Below are positions 7,456 through 16,227 of a DNA stretch of 36,165 nucleotides, in pieces; position 1 is the first letter of the stretch, and each line of letters opens with the position of its first letter. The notes beneath the pieces were generated by a model. The model did no database searches. It saw nothing but the letters and a program-made list of their open reading frames with translations, and was not told where the DNA came from. The DNA comes from Clostridia bacterium. Lineage in GTDB: Bacteria > Bacillota > Clostridia > Oscillospirales > Acutalibacteraceae. The DNA lies in NCBI GenBank assembly GCA_017423825.1, contig JAFPCP010000054.1, positions 1-36,165 of the forward strand. The letters are read 5' to 3'. A program made the position numbers and the translations under genes.

Positions 7456-7956
7456 TCATATATGTAACAGCGCAATCAGTTTTTCTGTCGACTCGGTCGG
7501 CGTGTCGCCTTCGCTCTCGCAAAGGGTAATGTCGGCATATTGCTCATACAGGGCGGTGCGTTCATCGTACATGTCTTTGAGACCGAAACCGGGAGCAAAC
7601 ACCACACCGCGGGTGCGGGGGTCGCCGATGCGTTTTTCCAGCGTGGGGTAGGATATGTAGAGGTATACGATGGTTCCCAAGGCTTTGAGATGGGCCATCG
7701 CCACCGGTGAATACACCACGCTGCCACCCGTTGCGATGACGTGTCGATGCGTATTTACCGAACAGACGGCCTCTTCTTCACGCCTCAAAAAAACCTCGCG
7801 GCCGTCCTTGTCGATGATGTCTTGCAGTTCGCATTGGTTCAGATCCCGAATGACGTCATCGGTGTCGATGAAGGTGTATCCGAGCTGTTTTGCCAGGTGC
7901 CGCCCTAGGGTGCTTTTGCCGCAGGAGGGCATGCCGACGAGTACGATGTTATCCAT
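7456..7956 (-). CDS. aroK: Shikimate kinase
   Basis: A 166-residue kinase that phosphorylates shikimate at O3 with ATP in the chorismate pathway. Walker A is GMPSCGKST (residues 8-16), the shikimate-binding DTDD follows at 31-34, FLRREEE is near residue 57, and the glycine-rich ATGGSVV is near 76. Length is normal. The start ATG has AAAGGAT about 13 bases away, a slightly long spacing. No other aro gene is nearby; it lies between ktrA (39 bases upstream) and the amidase, apparently within the same transcription unit. Confidence 0.92.
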   Translation of the reverse strand: MDNIVLVGMPSCGKSTLGRHLAKQLGYTFIDTDDVIRDLNQCELQDIIDKDGREVFLRREEEAVCSVNTHRHVIATGGSVVYSPVAMAHLKALGTIVYLYISYPTLEKRIGDPRTRGVVFAPGFGLKDMYDERTALYEQYADITLCESEGDTPTESTEKLIALLHI

Positions 7957-7995
7957 GTTTATATACGATCCTTTCTGTGTATCCTTTTTGCTTGT

Positions 7996-8643
7996 TTATT
8001 TCACCCGGCGCACATCGTCCAGGTTACCCATAACGAGCAGGTGTTCCTGCTCGCCGAAAACATATTCCGCGTCCATGATGGGGTGCACCTGGCCGTCCTT
8101 CTTATAGGCTAAGATGTTCAGGCCATGGGTGGCACGTACGTTTAACTCGCGCAGGCTTTTTCCCACCCATTGACGGGGGGAAGAAATCTCAAAAATGCCA
8201 TACGAGCCGGCCAGCGAGATATAATCAAACACCGTATCGTTGCACACGCTGACTGCCAGTCGATAGGCGATGTCTTTTTCCGGAAACACGACATAATCCG
8301 CACCGTTGTGCATCAGGAATTTTTCCTGTCGGTCCTTGCTCGCTTCGCTAAACACGCATCGGGCGCCCAGTTCTTTGAGTAGGTCGGTGATAATCAAACT
8401 ATTCTGAAAATCCTCGCCGATGCACACGAAACAGGTGTCAAAATCCGGCACGCCGAAGGAGCGCAAAACCTCCGGATTGGTGCAGTCGCCGATTTTTGCG
8501 CTGGCCGCGATGTGCAACATATCCTCCACCTTGGTGGCGTCTCTGTCCACAATCATCACTTCGCCGCCTTGCTCGGTCAAACAACGGCAAAGATGGTGAC
8601 CGAAGGAGCCCATGCCGATAATGAGAAAGGTTTTTTGTTTCAT
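7996..8643 (-). CDS. ktrA: Ktr potassium uptake regulatory subunit KtrA
   Basis: A 215-residue cytosolic RCK protein. The N-terminal RCK-N Rossmann domain has GMGSFGHHL (10-18), the acidic end of strand 2 (IVDRD) and the GDCTNPEVL segment. A C-terminal RCK-C (TrkA_C) domain occupies about residues 135-215. KtrA forms an octameric ring that gates the membrane subunit KtrB in response to ATP/ADP, and c-di-AMP binds the RCK-C domain in relatives. The start is the ATG at 8643, 7 bases after AAGGAG; the in-frame ATG at 8649 is too close to that site. ktrB ends 22 bases upstream, so the two subunits are encoded together. Confidence 0.92.
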   Translation of the reverse strand: MKQKTFLIIGMGSFGHHLCRCLTEQGGEVMIVDRDATKVEDMLHIAASAKIGDCTNPEVLRSFGVPDFDTCFVCIGEDFQNSLIITDLLKELGARCVFSEASKDRQEKFLMHNGADYVVFPEKDIAYRLAVSVCNDTVFDYISLAGSYGIFEISSPRQWVGKSLRELNVRATHGLNILAYKKDGQVHPIMDAEYVFGEQEHLLVMGNLDDVRRVK

Positions 8644-8665
8644 AATCATTCTCCTTTGCGTGTGT

Positions 8666-9997
8666 CTATCCTACGATGATATCCTCCACCGGATGCGTTA
8701 CCGGCGGATTGGAACGGCGCTCCAACAGAGCGATTGAGAAGGACAAACTGCCGACGCGTCCACAATACATAAGGAACATCAGCAGGCATTGCCCGATGAG
8801 ATGGATGCTACGGGTGATGCCGGTGCTCATACCGACTGTGCCCACAGCCGAAAAGCACTCTAACAGCAAATCCGGCAAGGACAGGGAAGGGTGCAACAAA
8901 CACAAAGCCAAAGTGGCTGTCAGCGCGAGGGAAAGGTTGTTGGTGGCGACAGCGGTGGCTCGGTGCAAGGCGTTGGCGTGAATCCGGCGGCCAAATATGT
9001 AGGTGTCCCGCCGGCGTGTCATGCCGGTGATGGCGTATAGCACCAGCACGGCGAGGGTGGTGGTTTTGATGCCGCCGGCGGTGGAGCCGGAACTGCCGCC
9101 AACGAACATGAGCACGGTGGTCAGCAGTTTACTGCCATCGGTGAGGGTGCTGATATCGCTTGTGTTGAAGCCTGCGGTGCGGGGCGTGACGGCGTCAAAC
9201 AGCGCACGCAGGATTTGTTCACGGATGGGATAAGCGGCGAGCGCCCGCCGTTCTAACAGCCAGAACAGGGCGGTTGCGCCGATGGTTAGCAACAAGGTGA
9301 TGGACATCACCAGTTTGGTTTGCAGACGCCAGCGCCGCACGTGAAACGTGTTTTTCCACAAATCCTCCCACACCCAATACCCCAGGCCACCGATGGTGAT
9401 AAGCGCCATCAACGTGAGGTTGATGAGCGGGTCATCGGCAAAGGCGGTGAAAGAGGAATAGGGGCCGCTGATGGGACCCATCAAATCAAATCCGGCGTTG
9501 CAAAAACCGGACACCGCGTGGAAAACGCTGTACCATATGCCTTTTGCTGCCCCGAACATGGGAATAAAGCGGATAGCCAGACACACCGCGCCTAAGCCTT
9601 CTACCGCGGCGGTGCCAATCACGATTTTTTTGGTCAACGGCAGTATGCTGCCTGTGTCTGCGGTGCTGATGCTTTCTATCATACGCTCGCGGTTGCGAAT
9701 GCCGATTCGTTGCCGCAACAATAGCAGCAGCAGCGTCGCAATGGTCATGAAACCCAGCCCGCCGATTTGAATGAGCGTTAAAATAATTGCTTGCCCGAAC
9801 ACGGACCAGTATAGCGCGGTGTCCTGCACCACCAAACCGGTCACGCAGGTTGCTGAGGTGGCTGTGAATAGGGCATCGCTCAGTTGCGCCGGCTCGCCGG
9901 AGCGTGTTGCCGCTGGCAGACACAATAGGGCGGTGCCTGTCAAAATCAGCAGCAGAAAACCAAAAGCAATGACCTGCGCATTGGATAAGCGTTTCAC
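8666..9997 (-). CDS. ktrB: Ktr potassium uptake membrane subunit KtrB
   Basis: A 443-residue TrkH/KtrB-type cation channel with four repeated membrane-pore-membrane units. Recognisable segments are FTATSATCVTGL (first pore loop, about 44-55), AVSGFCNAGFD (second), DAVTPRTAGFN (third) and FSAVGTVGMSTG (fourth), each with the selectivity-filter glycine. It moves K+ (and probably Na+) and is gated by KtrA, encoded next. The start is GTG, and GTGA overlaps the uvrC stop, so translation is probably coupled to uvrC. Placing ktrB directly after uvrC is a gene-order oddity rather than a functional link that I can support. Confidence 0.92.
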   Translation of the reverse strand: MKRLSNAQVIAFGFLLLILTGTALLCLPAATRSGEPAQLSDALFTATSATCVTGLVVQDTALYWSVFGQAIILTLIQIGGLGFMTIATLLLLLLRQRIGIRNRERMIESISTADTGSILPLTKKIVIGTAAVEGLGAVCLAIRFIPMFGAAKGIWYSVFHAVSGFCNAGFDLMGPISGPYSSFTAFADDPLINLTLMALITIGGLGYWVWEDLWKNTFHVRRWRLQTKLVMSITLLLTIGATALFWLLERRALAAYPIREQILRALFDAVTPRTAGFNTSDISTLTDGSKLLTTVLMFVGGSSGSTAGGIKTTTLAVLVLYAITGMTRRRDTYIFGRRIHANALHRATAVATNNLSLALTATLALCLLHPSLSLPDLLLECFSAVGTVGMSTGITRSIHLIGQCLLMFLMYCGRVGSLSFSIALLERRSNPPVTHPVEDIIVG

Positions 9998-11841
9998 TGG
10001 GTATAGCCCTCCTTGTCGGACAAATGTCGCTTGATAGCCTCGGCGGCGGGCCGCGTCATGCCTTTGACCAGCAGTAATTCTTCTATGGTCGCCCGGCGTA
10101 TGTTGCGCAGGGAACCGAATTGCCGCAACAAGGCCTTGGCGCGTGTCGGGCCGATGCCGGGGACGTTCAACAAAGATGAGGAAATGGCGGATTTGCGCCG
10201 TTCCCGGTGGTAGCGGATGGCGCTGCGATGCACCTCTTCTTGTATAGAGGATAGCAGGGTGTAGGCCGCCCGCCGGTTGTTTATCACAATTTCCCCATCG
10301 TCCAGGGCAATCGCCCGCGTGCGGTGTTTGCTGTCTTTCACAAGACCGAACAGCGGGATATTCAGTCCAAACTGTTGCATCACCGGCAAAGCCGAAGCCA
10401 CGTGCCCTTGGCCGCCATCCAATAAAATAAGATCCGGCAGACGTCCGAAACCGGTGGCGTTGTCTTTGTGCTCGGTATATTCCTGCAACCGCCTGGTAAG
10501 AACCTCGCGCATGGAAGCGTAATCATCCCCGCCGATGGGCGCGTGGATGCGAAAACGGCGGTAGGCACTGCGCAAGGGTTTTCCGTTTTCAAACACCACC
10601 ATGGCGGCGACTGCATCGCTTCCGGCGGTGTGGGAGATGTCATAACATTCGATATACGTCGGTGTGTCCGCCAGGCCAAGCAGACGCCGGATTTCTTCCA
10701 GAGCGACGGTTTCGCGTCCGGATAGGCCGGCTTGTTGGGTGATGTGCTCGGCCGCGTTGCGGCGGCACATGTCGACCAAACGGGCTTGTTCACCGATTTG
10801 CGGTTGCACGATATGCACCCGCCGATTGGCAAGCCCCCCGAGCCATCTTTCCAGAAGCGGGGTATCCTCCACCGGCCCGTCCACGGTGATTTGCGGCGGG
10901 ATACGATGGCGCGAGGTGTAATATTGTTGCAAAAATTCTGCGCGAGCGGTTTTGTCGTCTTCGAGTTTGTTGAACACAAATTGCTCCCGGTCACACAGGC
11001 GGCCGTCGGCAAAGCGAAACACCTCGAAACAGGCGTTGTCCGCTCCTTCGGCCAAGGCAATGACATCTTGTTCCGGTATATGGGATAAAACTACTTTTTG
11101 TTTATCCCCGAGGCGTTGGATCGCTTGTATCCGATCCCGCAGGCGGGCAGCCTGTTCAAAATCCAACCGTTCGGCTGCCGCCTGCATGCGTGTAGTCAGA
11201 TCGGCCATAGTGCGGGTGCTGCCTTGGGTGAGAAATTGAATGGCCTGTTCCACCCGCTCTTGATAGGCGTCGGGGTGTATACGTCCCGTGCAGGGGGCAC
11301 AACATTGGTTGATGTGGTGGTTAAGACAGGGGCGGTTGCTTCCCTTTTTGCCGTGGGCAAGAGGGCGGTTGCATGTGGAGAGAGCAAAAATCTTGTTTGC
11401 CTCGTCCACCGCCTGTTGTACCGTGTGTGAACTCATAAAAGGGCCGATATACCGCGCGCCGTCGTCCGCCGTTTGTTCCACCTTCGTCAGGCGGGAATAG
11501 GGCGGCGGCGACACACGGATATAGTGATAGCCTTTGTCGTCTTTGAGAAGAATGTTGTATTTCGGGCGGTGTTGTTTGATGAGAGAACATTCGAGCACCA
11601 AGGCCTCAAACTCATTCTCCACCACGATATACTCGAAGTTTTCTACGCGGCTGACCATTTGGTGTACCTTTTCTGTGTGTTGGTTGCCGGCGCCGAAATA
11701 TTGACTGACGCGGTTTTTGAGTTTTTTGGCCTTGCCGATATAAATGATATGCCCGGCGGCGTCCTTCATGATGTATACACCCGGCTGTTGCGGCAAAGCC
11801 ATCGCTTTTTGCCGCAGGGTATGTCCTTTTTCAGCAGACAT
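9994..11841 (-). CDS. uvrC: Excinuclease ABC subunit C
   Basis: A 615-residue nuclease that makes both incisions around DNA lesions in nucleotide excision repair with UvrA and UvrB. Order of parts: an N-terminal GIY-YIG domain (GVYIMKDAAGHIIYIGKAKK, 21-40); a cysteine set C157, C172, C180, C184 that probably holds an iron-sulphur cluster; a UVR motif that binds UvrB near 205-240; the RNase H-like nuclease domain (ECYDISHTAGSDAVAAMVVF and DLILLDGGQGH); and a C-terminal helix-hairpin-helix pair (NVPGIGPTRAKALL). Length is normal. The ATG at 11841 follows CGAGGTAA and is 6 bases from the end of the comM-like gene. Confidence 0.96.
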   Translation of the reverse strand: MSAEKGHTLRQKAMALPQQPGVYIMKDAAGHIIYIGKAKKLKNRVSQYFGAGNQHTEKVHQMVSRVENFEYIVVENEFEALVLECSLIKQHRPKYNILLKDDKGYHYIRVSPPPYSRLTKVEQTADDGARYIGPFMSSHTVQQAVDEANKIFALSTCNRPLAHGKKGSNRPCLNHHINQCCAPCTGRIHPDAYQERVEQAIQFLTQGSTRTMADLTTRMQAAAERLDFEQAARLRDRIQAIQRLGDKQKVVLSHIPEQDVIALAEGADNACFEVFRFADGRLCDREQFVFNKLEDDKTARAEFLQQYYTSRHRIPPQITVDGPVEDTPLLERWLGGLANRRVHIVQPQIGEQARLVDMCRRNAAEHITQQAGLSGRETVALEEIRRLLGLADTPTYIECYDISHTAGSDAVAAMVVFENGKPLRSAYRRFRIHAPIGGDDYASMREVLTRRLQEYTEHKDNATGFGRLPDLILLDGGQGHVASALPVMQQFGLNIPLFGLVKDSKHRTRAIALDDGEIVINNRRAAYTLLSSIQEEVHRSAIRYHRERRKSAISSSLLNVPGIGPTRAKALLRQFGSLRNIRRATIEELLLVKGMTRPAAEAIKRHLSDKEGYTQ

Positions 11842-11847
11842 AAACGG

Positions 11848-13377
11848 TTACCTCGTTTGCCAATATTTTCTGTCTAGGCTACGGTATTGAATGGCCTCCG
11901 CGATGTGGGGCGTGTCGATAAAGCGGCTGTTATCGAGGTCGGCAATGGTGCGCGCGACCTTCAAAAGTCGGTCATAGGCACGGGCGGACAGCCCCATGCG
12001 TTCGAAGGCACCTTTGAGCAACGTGTTGGCGCTTTCGGTCAGGGGACAGAATTCTTTTAGTCGGCTGGTGGGGATGCGTGCGTTGCTGGTGATATCGGTG
12101 CCGGCAAAGCGCGCCTGTTGTATCGCCCGCGCGGCGTTGACACGCTCCCGAATGGAGGCGGAGGATTCCGCCTTTTGGGAGGAAGCCAGTTGCTCAAATT
12201 CCACCGGTGGCACTTCGATATGTAAATCAATGCGGTCCAAAAGCGGACCGGACACTTTGTTCAGGTAGCGCTCCACCGCCTGTGCTGAGCAGGTGCAGCG
12301 GCGTGTCGGGTGGCCGTAATAGCCGCAGGGACAGGGGTTCATTGCGGCGACCAACATGATGGAGCAGGGATAGGACAAGGATGCGCTGACACGGGATATG
12401 GTCACCCGTCCGTCTTCCAACGGTTGGCGCAAACATTCCATGGCGGCGCGGCTGAATTCCGGCAATTCGTCGAGAAACAGCACGCCGTTGTGTGCCAAAG
12501 AAATTTCTCCCGGTCGGGGTGTGATGCCACCGCCGGCGAGGCTTTGTGGGGAGATGTTGTGATGCGGGGAGCGGAACGGCCGATACGGCAACAACCCCGC
12601 GCCACTCGATAAGGTGCCGGCGATGGAGTGGATTTTGGTACACTCTAAGGCTTCTTGTCTGGTCATATCCGGCAGAATGGAGGGTAAGCGCTTGGCAAGC
12701 ATGCTTTTACCGGAGCCGGGGGTGCCGAGAAGCAGCACGTTATGCGAGCCCGCCGCCGCAATTTCCATCGCGCGTCGAGCCGCCTCTTGTCCCATAACGT
12801 CGGCAAAATCTATAAGCGCGGCGCTCTCCTCAGGGGTGAAATCATTTGCTGACAAGGCCGAGAGCTGCGCCTCGTCTCGTAGATGTTGCAACAAAGTGAC
12901 AATATCCGGCACTGGGTATACGGTGATGCCATCCACGACAGCCGCTTCGCGTCCGTTTTCGGCGGGTACGTACACCTCTTGAATACCGGCGTCCCGCGCG
13001 GCGAGCACCATCGGCAGTATGCCGCGTATCGGACGCACAGCGCCTTGCAAAGACAATTCGCCTACAAAAGCGGCGCGTTTGATGTCGGCTTTCAGTTGTC
13101 CGCTGGCGCAGAGGATAGCCAGCAACAAAGGCAGGTCATACACCGAACCTTCTTTACGCACATCTGCGGGGGCGAGGTTGATGGTGATACGGCTCACCGG
13201 ATAGGTGAATCCGGCATTTTTTATGGCCGCGCGTACGCGGTCGCGCGATTCCCGCACGGCGGCGTCCGGTAGACCGACCACGTCAAAGCCCGGCAGACCT
13301 TGGGAGAGGTCCGCTTCCACATCGACCATAAAGCCGTCGATGCCGCGCAGTCCCATACTTTTCACACCGGCAAACAT
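11848..13377 (-). CDS. YifB/ComM family Mg-chelatase-like ATPase
   Basis: A 509-residue AAA+ protein. An N-terminal Lon-protease-like fold (GLPGFDVVGLPDAAVRESRD, 27-46) precedes Walker A GTPGSGKS (218-225), Walker B LFLDELPEF, and a C-terminal Mg_chelatase_C domain with a zinc-type cysteine set (CPCGYYGHPTRRCTC). In proteobacteria ComM is a branch-migration helicase used in natural transformation; in Clostridia the role is untested. I chose the ATG at 13377 because AGGAGGG lies 5 bases upstream. A longer reading that starts at 13539 would run into the ATPase gene and adds a cysteine-rich stretch with no family match. Confidence 0.9.
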   Translation of the reverse strand: MFAGVKSMGLRGIDGFMVDVEADLSQGLPGFDVVGLPDAAVRESRDRVRAAIKNAGFTYPVSRITINLAPADVRKEGSVYDLPLLLAILCASGQLKADIKRAAFVGELSLQGAVRPIRGILPMVLAARDAGIQEVYVPAENGREAAVVDGITVYPVPDIVTLLQHLRDEAQLSALSANDFTPEESAALIDFADVMGQEAARRAMEIAAAGSHNVLLLGTPGSGKSMLAKRLPSILPDMTRQEALECTKIHSIAGTLSSGAGLLPYRPFRSPHHNISPQSLAGGGITPRPGEISLAHNGVLFLDELPEFSRAAMECLRQPLEDGRVTISRVSASLSYPCSIMLVAAMNPCPCGYYGHPTRRCTCSAQAVERYLNKVSGPLLDRIDLHIEVPPVEFEQLASSQKAESSASIRERVNAARAIQQARFAGTDITSNARIPTSRLKEFCPLTESANTLLKGAFERMGLSARAYDRLLKVARTIADLDNSRFIDTPHIAEAIQYRSLDRKYWQTR

Positions 13378-13393
13378 ACAAACCCTCCTCTTA

Positions 13394-16018
13394 TCAGCGG
13401 TTTTTCCAATAACGGATACCTTTATACAATTCCATAACCAGTAATGGCAGTAGAGCCAGCCCCACCACAACGCCCCAAGCGGCAATGCGCATCGGGACGA
13501 GAGAAAACACATCCTGTACGCCGGGGATGAGCAACACACCTAGCAAAAGCAGCAGAGAGGCGGCGAACGCCCCCAGCATGCTGCGGTTGGTGTGCAAGCC
13601 AATGCGGAACAGCGAGTGGGAGGAGCGCATATTCAGAGCGTGTACGAGTTGGGCGAGCGCCAACGACGCAAAGGCCATGGTTTCCCCTAGGGGGACGCTG
13701 TGCCATACGCGCGAGCCGATGAAATAGGCCACGAGCGTGAGCAAGGCGAACAAAGCACCTTGCCACAAAGCCCCTACCCCGACACCGCCGGCAAACAGGC
13801 TTTCCTTGCGGTCGCGGGGGCGGCGGTGCATGATATCTTTTTCCGGCGGCTCAACACCGAGGGCCAATGCCGGCAGACTGTCGGTCACTAAGTTCATCCA
13901 CAACAGTTGGATGGGCAATAGCGGCGATTCCCGCCATATAAGCATTGCTGCAAACACGGTCAGGATTTCGCCTAAATTACAGGATAACAGGAAACTGACG
14001 GCTTTACGAATGTTATCGTAGATGCCACGCCCTTCGCGTACGGCTGCCACAATGGTGGAGAAATTATCGTCCATCAGCGTGATATCCGCCGCGCCTTTGG
14101 CCACATCGGTGCCGGTGATGCCCATGGCACAGCCTATGTCTGCCGCTTTCAGGGCGGGCGCGTCGTTGATGCCGTCGCCGGTCATGGAGACGACCTTCCC
14201 TTGGTTTTGCCACGCTTTGACAATACGAATTTTATCCGCCGGGGTAACTCTCGCATACACCCGATAGCGGGCGATGTTTTTGTTTAGTTCTTCATCGGAT
14301 AACGCGGCGAGTTGCTGGCCGGTGATGGCGAGTTCCCCTTCGTGTAGAATGCCGAGTTCCGTCGCAATGGCACTGGCGGTGGCCACGTTATCTCCGGTTA
14401 TCATAACGGTGCATATACCGGCCGTTTCACACTCTTCGATGGCGGTTTTGACCTCCGGCCGGGGCGGGTCTATCATCCCGACAAGACCGGCCAGCGTAAG
14501 ATTGTTTTCCAATTCCTCGCTTGTATAGTCGGTCGGCGGGGTGTCTAACAATTTGAAGGCCACAGCTAAGACACGCAAAGCGCCCGCCGCCATAGCGGTG
14601 TTGGCCTGTTCTGCCTCGGGGATGTATCCGCGGGTGCATCGGGCGAGCACCATCTCCGGAGCACCCTTCACGATGACCACCGTCTGGTCGTCGATGGTGT
14701 GCACGCTGGTCATGCACTTACGCTCGGAATCGAACGGGATTTCCCCGATACGGGGCATGTCCGTCAAAAGTGTCTGCTTATCTTGCCCGATTCGGCGCAA
14801 ATAAGATAGAATGGCGAGTTCCGTCGGGTCGCCGAGTGCCTGCTCCTGTCCGTCGGTGACGGCGAGTGTCGCGTCGGTGCACAGGGCGGCCAGTTGCAAA
14901 AGTTGTTCCAACCCGCGGGAAGGGGCGCTGCCGTCCAAGTCAACCGTTTCCCGGCTGACAAACGCCTTGCGCAGCGTCATGCGGTTTTGGGTGAGGGTGC
15001 CGGTTTTGTCGGAACAAATAACCGAGGCGCTGCCCAGCGTCTCTACCGCGGGCAGACGGCGCACGATGGCGTTTTTCTTCACCAAACGTTGTACGCCGAG
15101 CGCCAGCACGATAGTCACGATGGCCGGCAGGCCTTCCGGAATGGCGGCCACCGCCAACGAGATGGCTGTCATGAACATATCGAGAACGCCTAATCGGAAA
15201 ATAAGTCCGAATAGGAAAATAAAAATACAAATCCCCAGCGCCAATAGACCGAGCAGTTTGCTCATGTGCGCCATCTTCTGTTGCAAGGGGGTATCTTTGT
15301 CTTGTTCGCCCTCCAACATGTCGGCGATGTGCCCCATCTCCGAACGCATGCCGGTCGCTACCACAACGGCGACTGCCTTGCCGGCGGTGATGCCGCACCC
15401 GGCATACAGCATGTTGGTGCGCTCCGCCAGGGGGGTGATGTCCTCAAACACCGAATCTGCCACTTTTTCTACCGGCAGAGATTCCCCCGTGAGAGCGGAT
15501 TCGTTAGATTGCACGTTGTAGGCTTCCAGCAAGCGGCAGTCGGCGGGTGTCAAATCGCCCGCTTCCAGTTCCACAATGTCGCCGGGCACCAACTCGTAGG
15601 AAGGGAGCGCGGTGAGCACACCGTTTCGCCGCACACGGGCGGTCGGCGCGGAAAGGTTTTTTAGCGCTTCCAAGGCTTTTTCCGCTTTGTTTTCCTGTGC
15701 CACGCCCAACACCGCGTTAAGCAATACGATGGCGATGATGACCAAAGGCTCTATCCAGTCGCCTGTCTTTTGGTTGATAAATTGCTCGTAAAAACAAAGC
15801 GCGAGCGAGATGCCGGCCGCAATCAACAAAATGACCACCATGGCATCTTTCATCTGGCGCAGAAATCGTTGAAAAAAGGTGAGCGGCGGCTTTTCTTGCA
15901 GACGGTTTTCACCGTATTCCGCAAGCCGTTCGGCAGCCTGCTCGTCGGTCAGACCGTTCGCAACGTCCACCCGTAAATCCTGTGTCACTTGTTCGGCTGT
16001 GTGGCTATGCCAAATCAT
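13394..16018 (-). CDS. P-type calcium-transporting ATPase (PMCA/SERCA type)
   Basis: An 874-residue P2-type ATPase. Order of parts: cation-ATPase N-terminal domain (1-75), actuator motif TGES (177-180), PEGL in helix M4 (294-297), the phosphorylated Asp337 in SDKTGTLTQN, a nucleotide-binding domain with KGAPE, TGDGINDAP as the hinge, and M6 with NLVTDSLPALALG. The Asn and Asp in M6 with the Glu of PEGL form the calcium site found in bacterial enzymes such as YloB and LMCA1. It should export Ca2+. AGGAGG is 8 bases before the ATG at 16018; ATGs further upstream lack such a site. First gene of the seven-gene minus-strand run. Confidence 0.92.
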   Translation of the reverse strand: MIWHSHTAEQVTQDLRVDVANGLTDEQAAERLAEYGENRLQEKPPLTFFQRFLRQMKDAMVVILLIAAGISLALCFYEQFINQKTGDWIEPLVIIAIVLLNAVLGVAQENKAEKALEALKNLSAPTARVRRNGVLTALPSYELVPGDIVELEAGDLTPADCRLLEAYNVQSNESALTGESLPVEKVADSVFEDITPLAERTNMLYAGCGITAGKAVAVVVATGMRSEMGHIADMLEGEQDKDTPLQQKMAHMSKLLGLLALGICIFIFLFGLIFRLGVLDMFMTAISLAVAAIPEGLPAIVTIVLALGVQRLVKKNAIVRRLPAVETLGSASVICSDKTGTLTQNRMTLRKAFVSRETVDLDGSAPSRGLEQLLQLAALCTDATLAVTDGQEQALGDPTELAILSYLRRIGQDKQTLLTDMPRIGEIPFDSERKCMTSVHTIDDQTVVIVKGAPEMVLARCTRGYIPEAEQANTAMAAGALRVLAVAFKLLDTPPTDYTSEELENNLTLAGLVGMIDPPRPEVKTAIEECETAGICTVMITGDNVATASAIATELGILHEGELAITGQQLAALSDEELNKNIARYRVYARVTPADKIRIVKAWQNQGKVVSMTGDGINDAPALKAADIGCAMGITGTDVAKGAADITLMDDNFSTIVAAVREGRGIYDNIRKAVSFLLSCNLGEILTVFAAMLIWRESPLLPIQLLWMNLVTDSLPALALGVEPPEKDIMHRRPRDRKESLFAGGVGVGALWQGALFALLTLVAYFIGSRVWHSVPLGETMAFASLALAQLVHALNMRSSHSLFRIGLHTNRSMLGAFAASLLLLLGVLLIPGVQDVFSLVPMRIAAWGVVVGLALLPLLVMELYKGIRYWKNR

Positions 16019-16073
16019 GGGAAACGCCTCCTCTGTTTCAACGGGAACAATTCCATTTTGCATATACGATAAA

Positions 16074-16102
16074 AGTATACCACGATTTTTATCACAAACC
16101 AA
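16074..16102 (-). promoter_or_regulatory. Sigma-A-like promoter of the Ca2+ ATPase gene run
   Basis: Minus strand: TTGGTT (16097-16102), 17-base spacer, TATACT (16074-16079). It would drive the seven minus-strand genes down to 6808. Confidence 0.6.
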
Positions 16103-16142
16103 GGTTTCCCTCTATCTTTCTGTAAAAATTTTGTTTTTTCTC

Positions 16143-16171
16143 TTGCATTTTTTACCGATTAGGAGTATAGT
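16143..16171 (+). promoter_or_regulatory. Sigma-A-like promoter of htpG
   Basis: TTGCAT (16143-16148), 17-base spacer, TATAGT (16166-16171). The CIRCE operator begins 4 bases downstream and therefore covers the expected transcription start. Confidence 0.8.
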
Positions 16172-16174
16172 GAA

Positions 16175-16201
16175 TTAGCACTCTATCGATGCGAGTGCTA
16201 A
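16175..16201 (+). promoter_or_regulatory. CIRCE element (HrcA operator)
   Basis: TTAGCACTC-N9-GAGTGCTAA is an exact match to the CIRCE consensus bound by the heat-shock repressor HrcA. It sits just after the -10 box and 26 bases before the htpG start. HrcA bound here should block transcription and release it on heat shock or when GroEL is titrated. In B. subtilis htpG is not a CIRCE gene, so this is a different wiring. Confidence 0.96.
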
Positions 16202-16227
16202 TTCACGAGCAAAAATGAGGGATAGAC

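Noticed and set aside
13378..13539. 54-residue N-terminal extension of the comM-like protein
   Set aside because: It overlaps the end of the Ca2+ ATPase gene, has no family similarity, and the ATG at 13377 has an excellent ribosome binding site.
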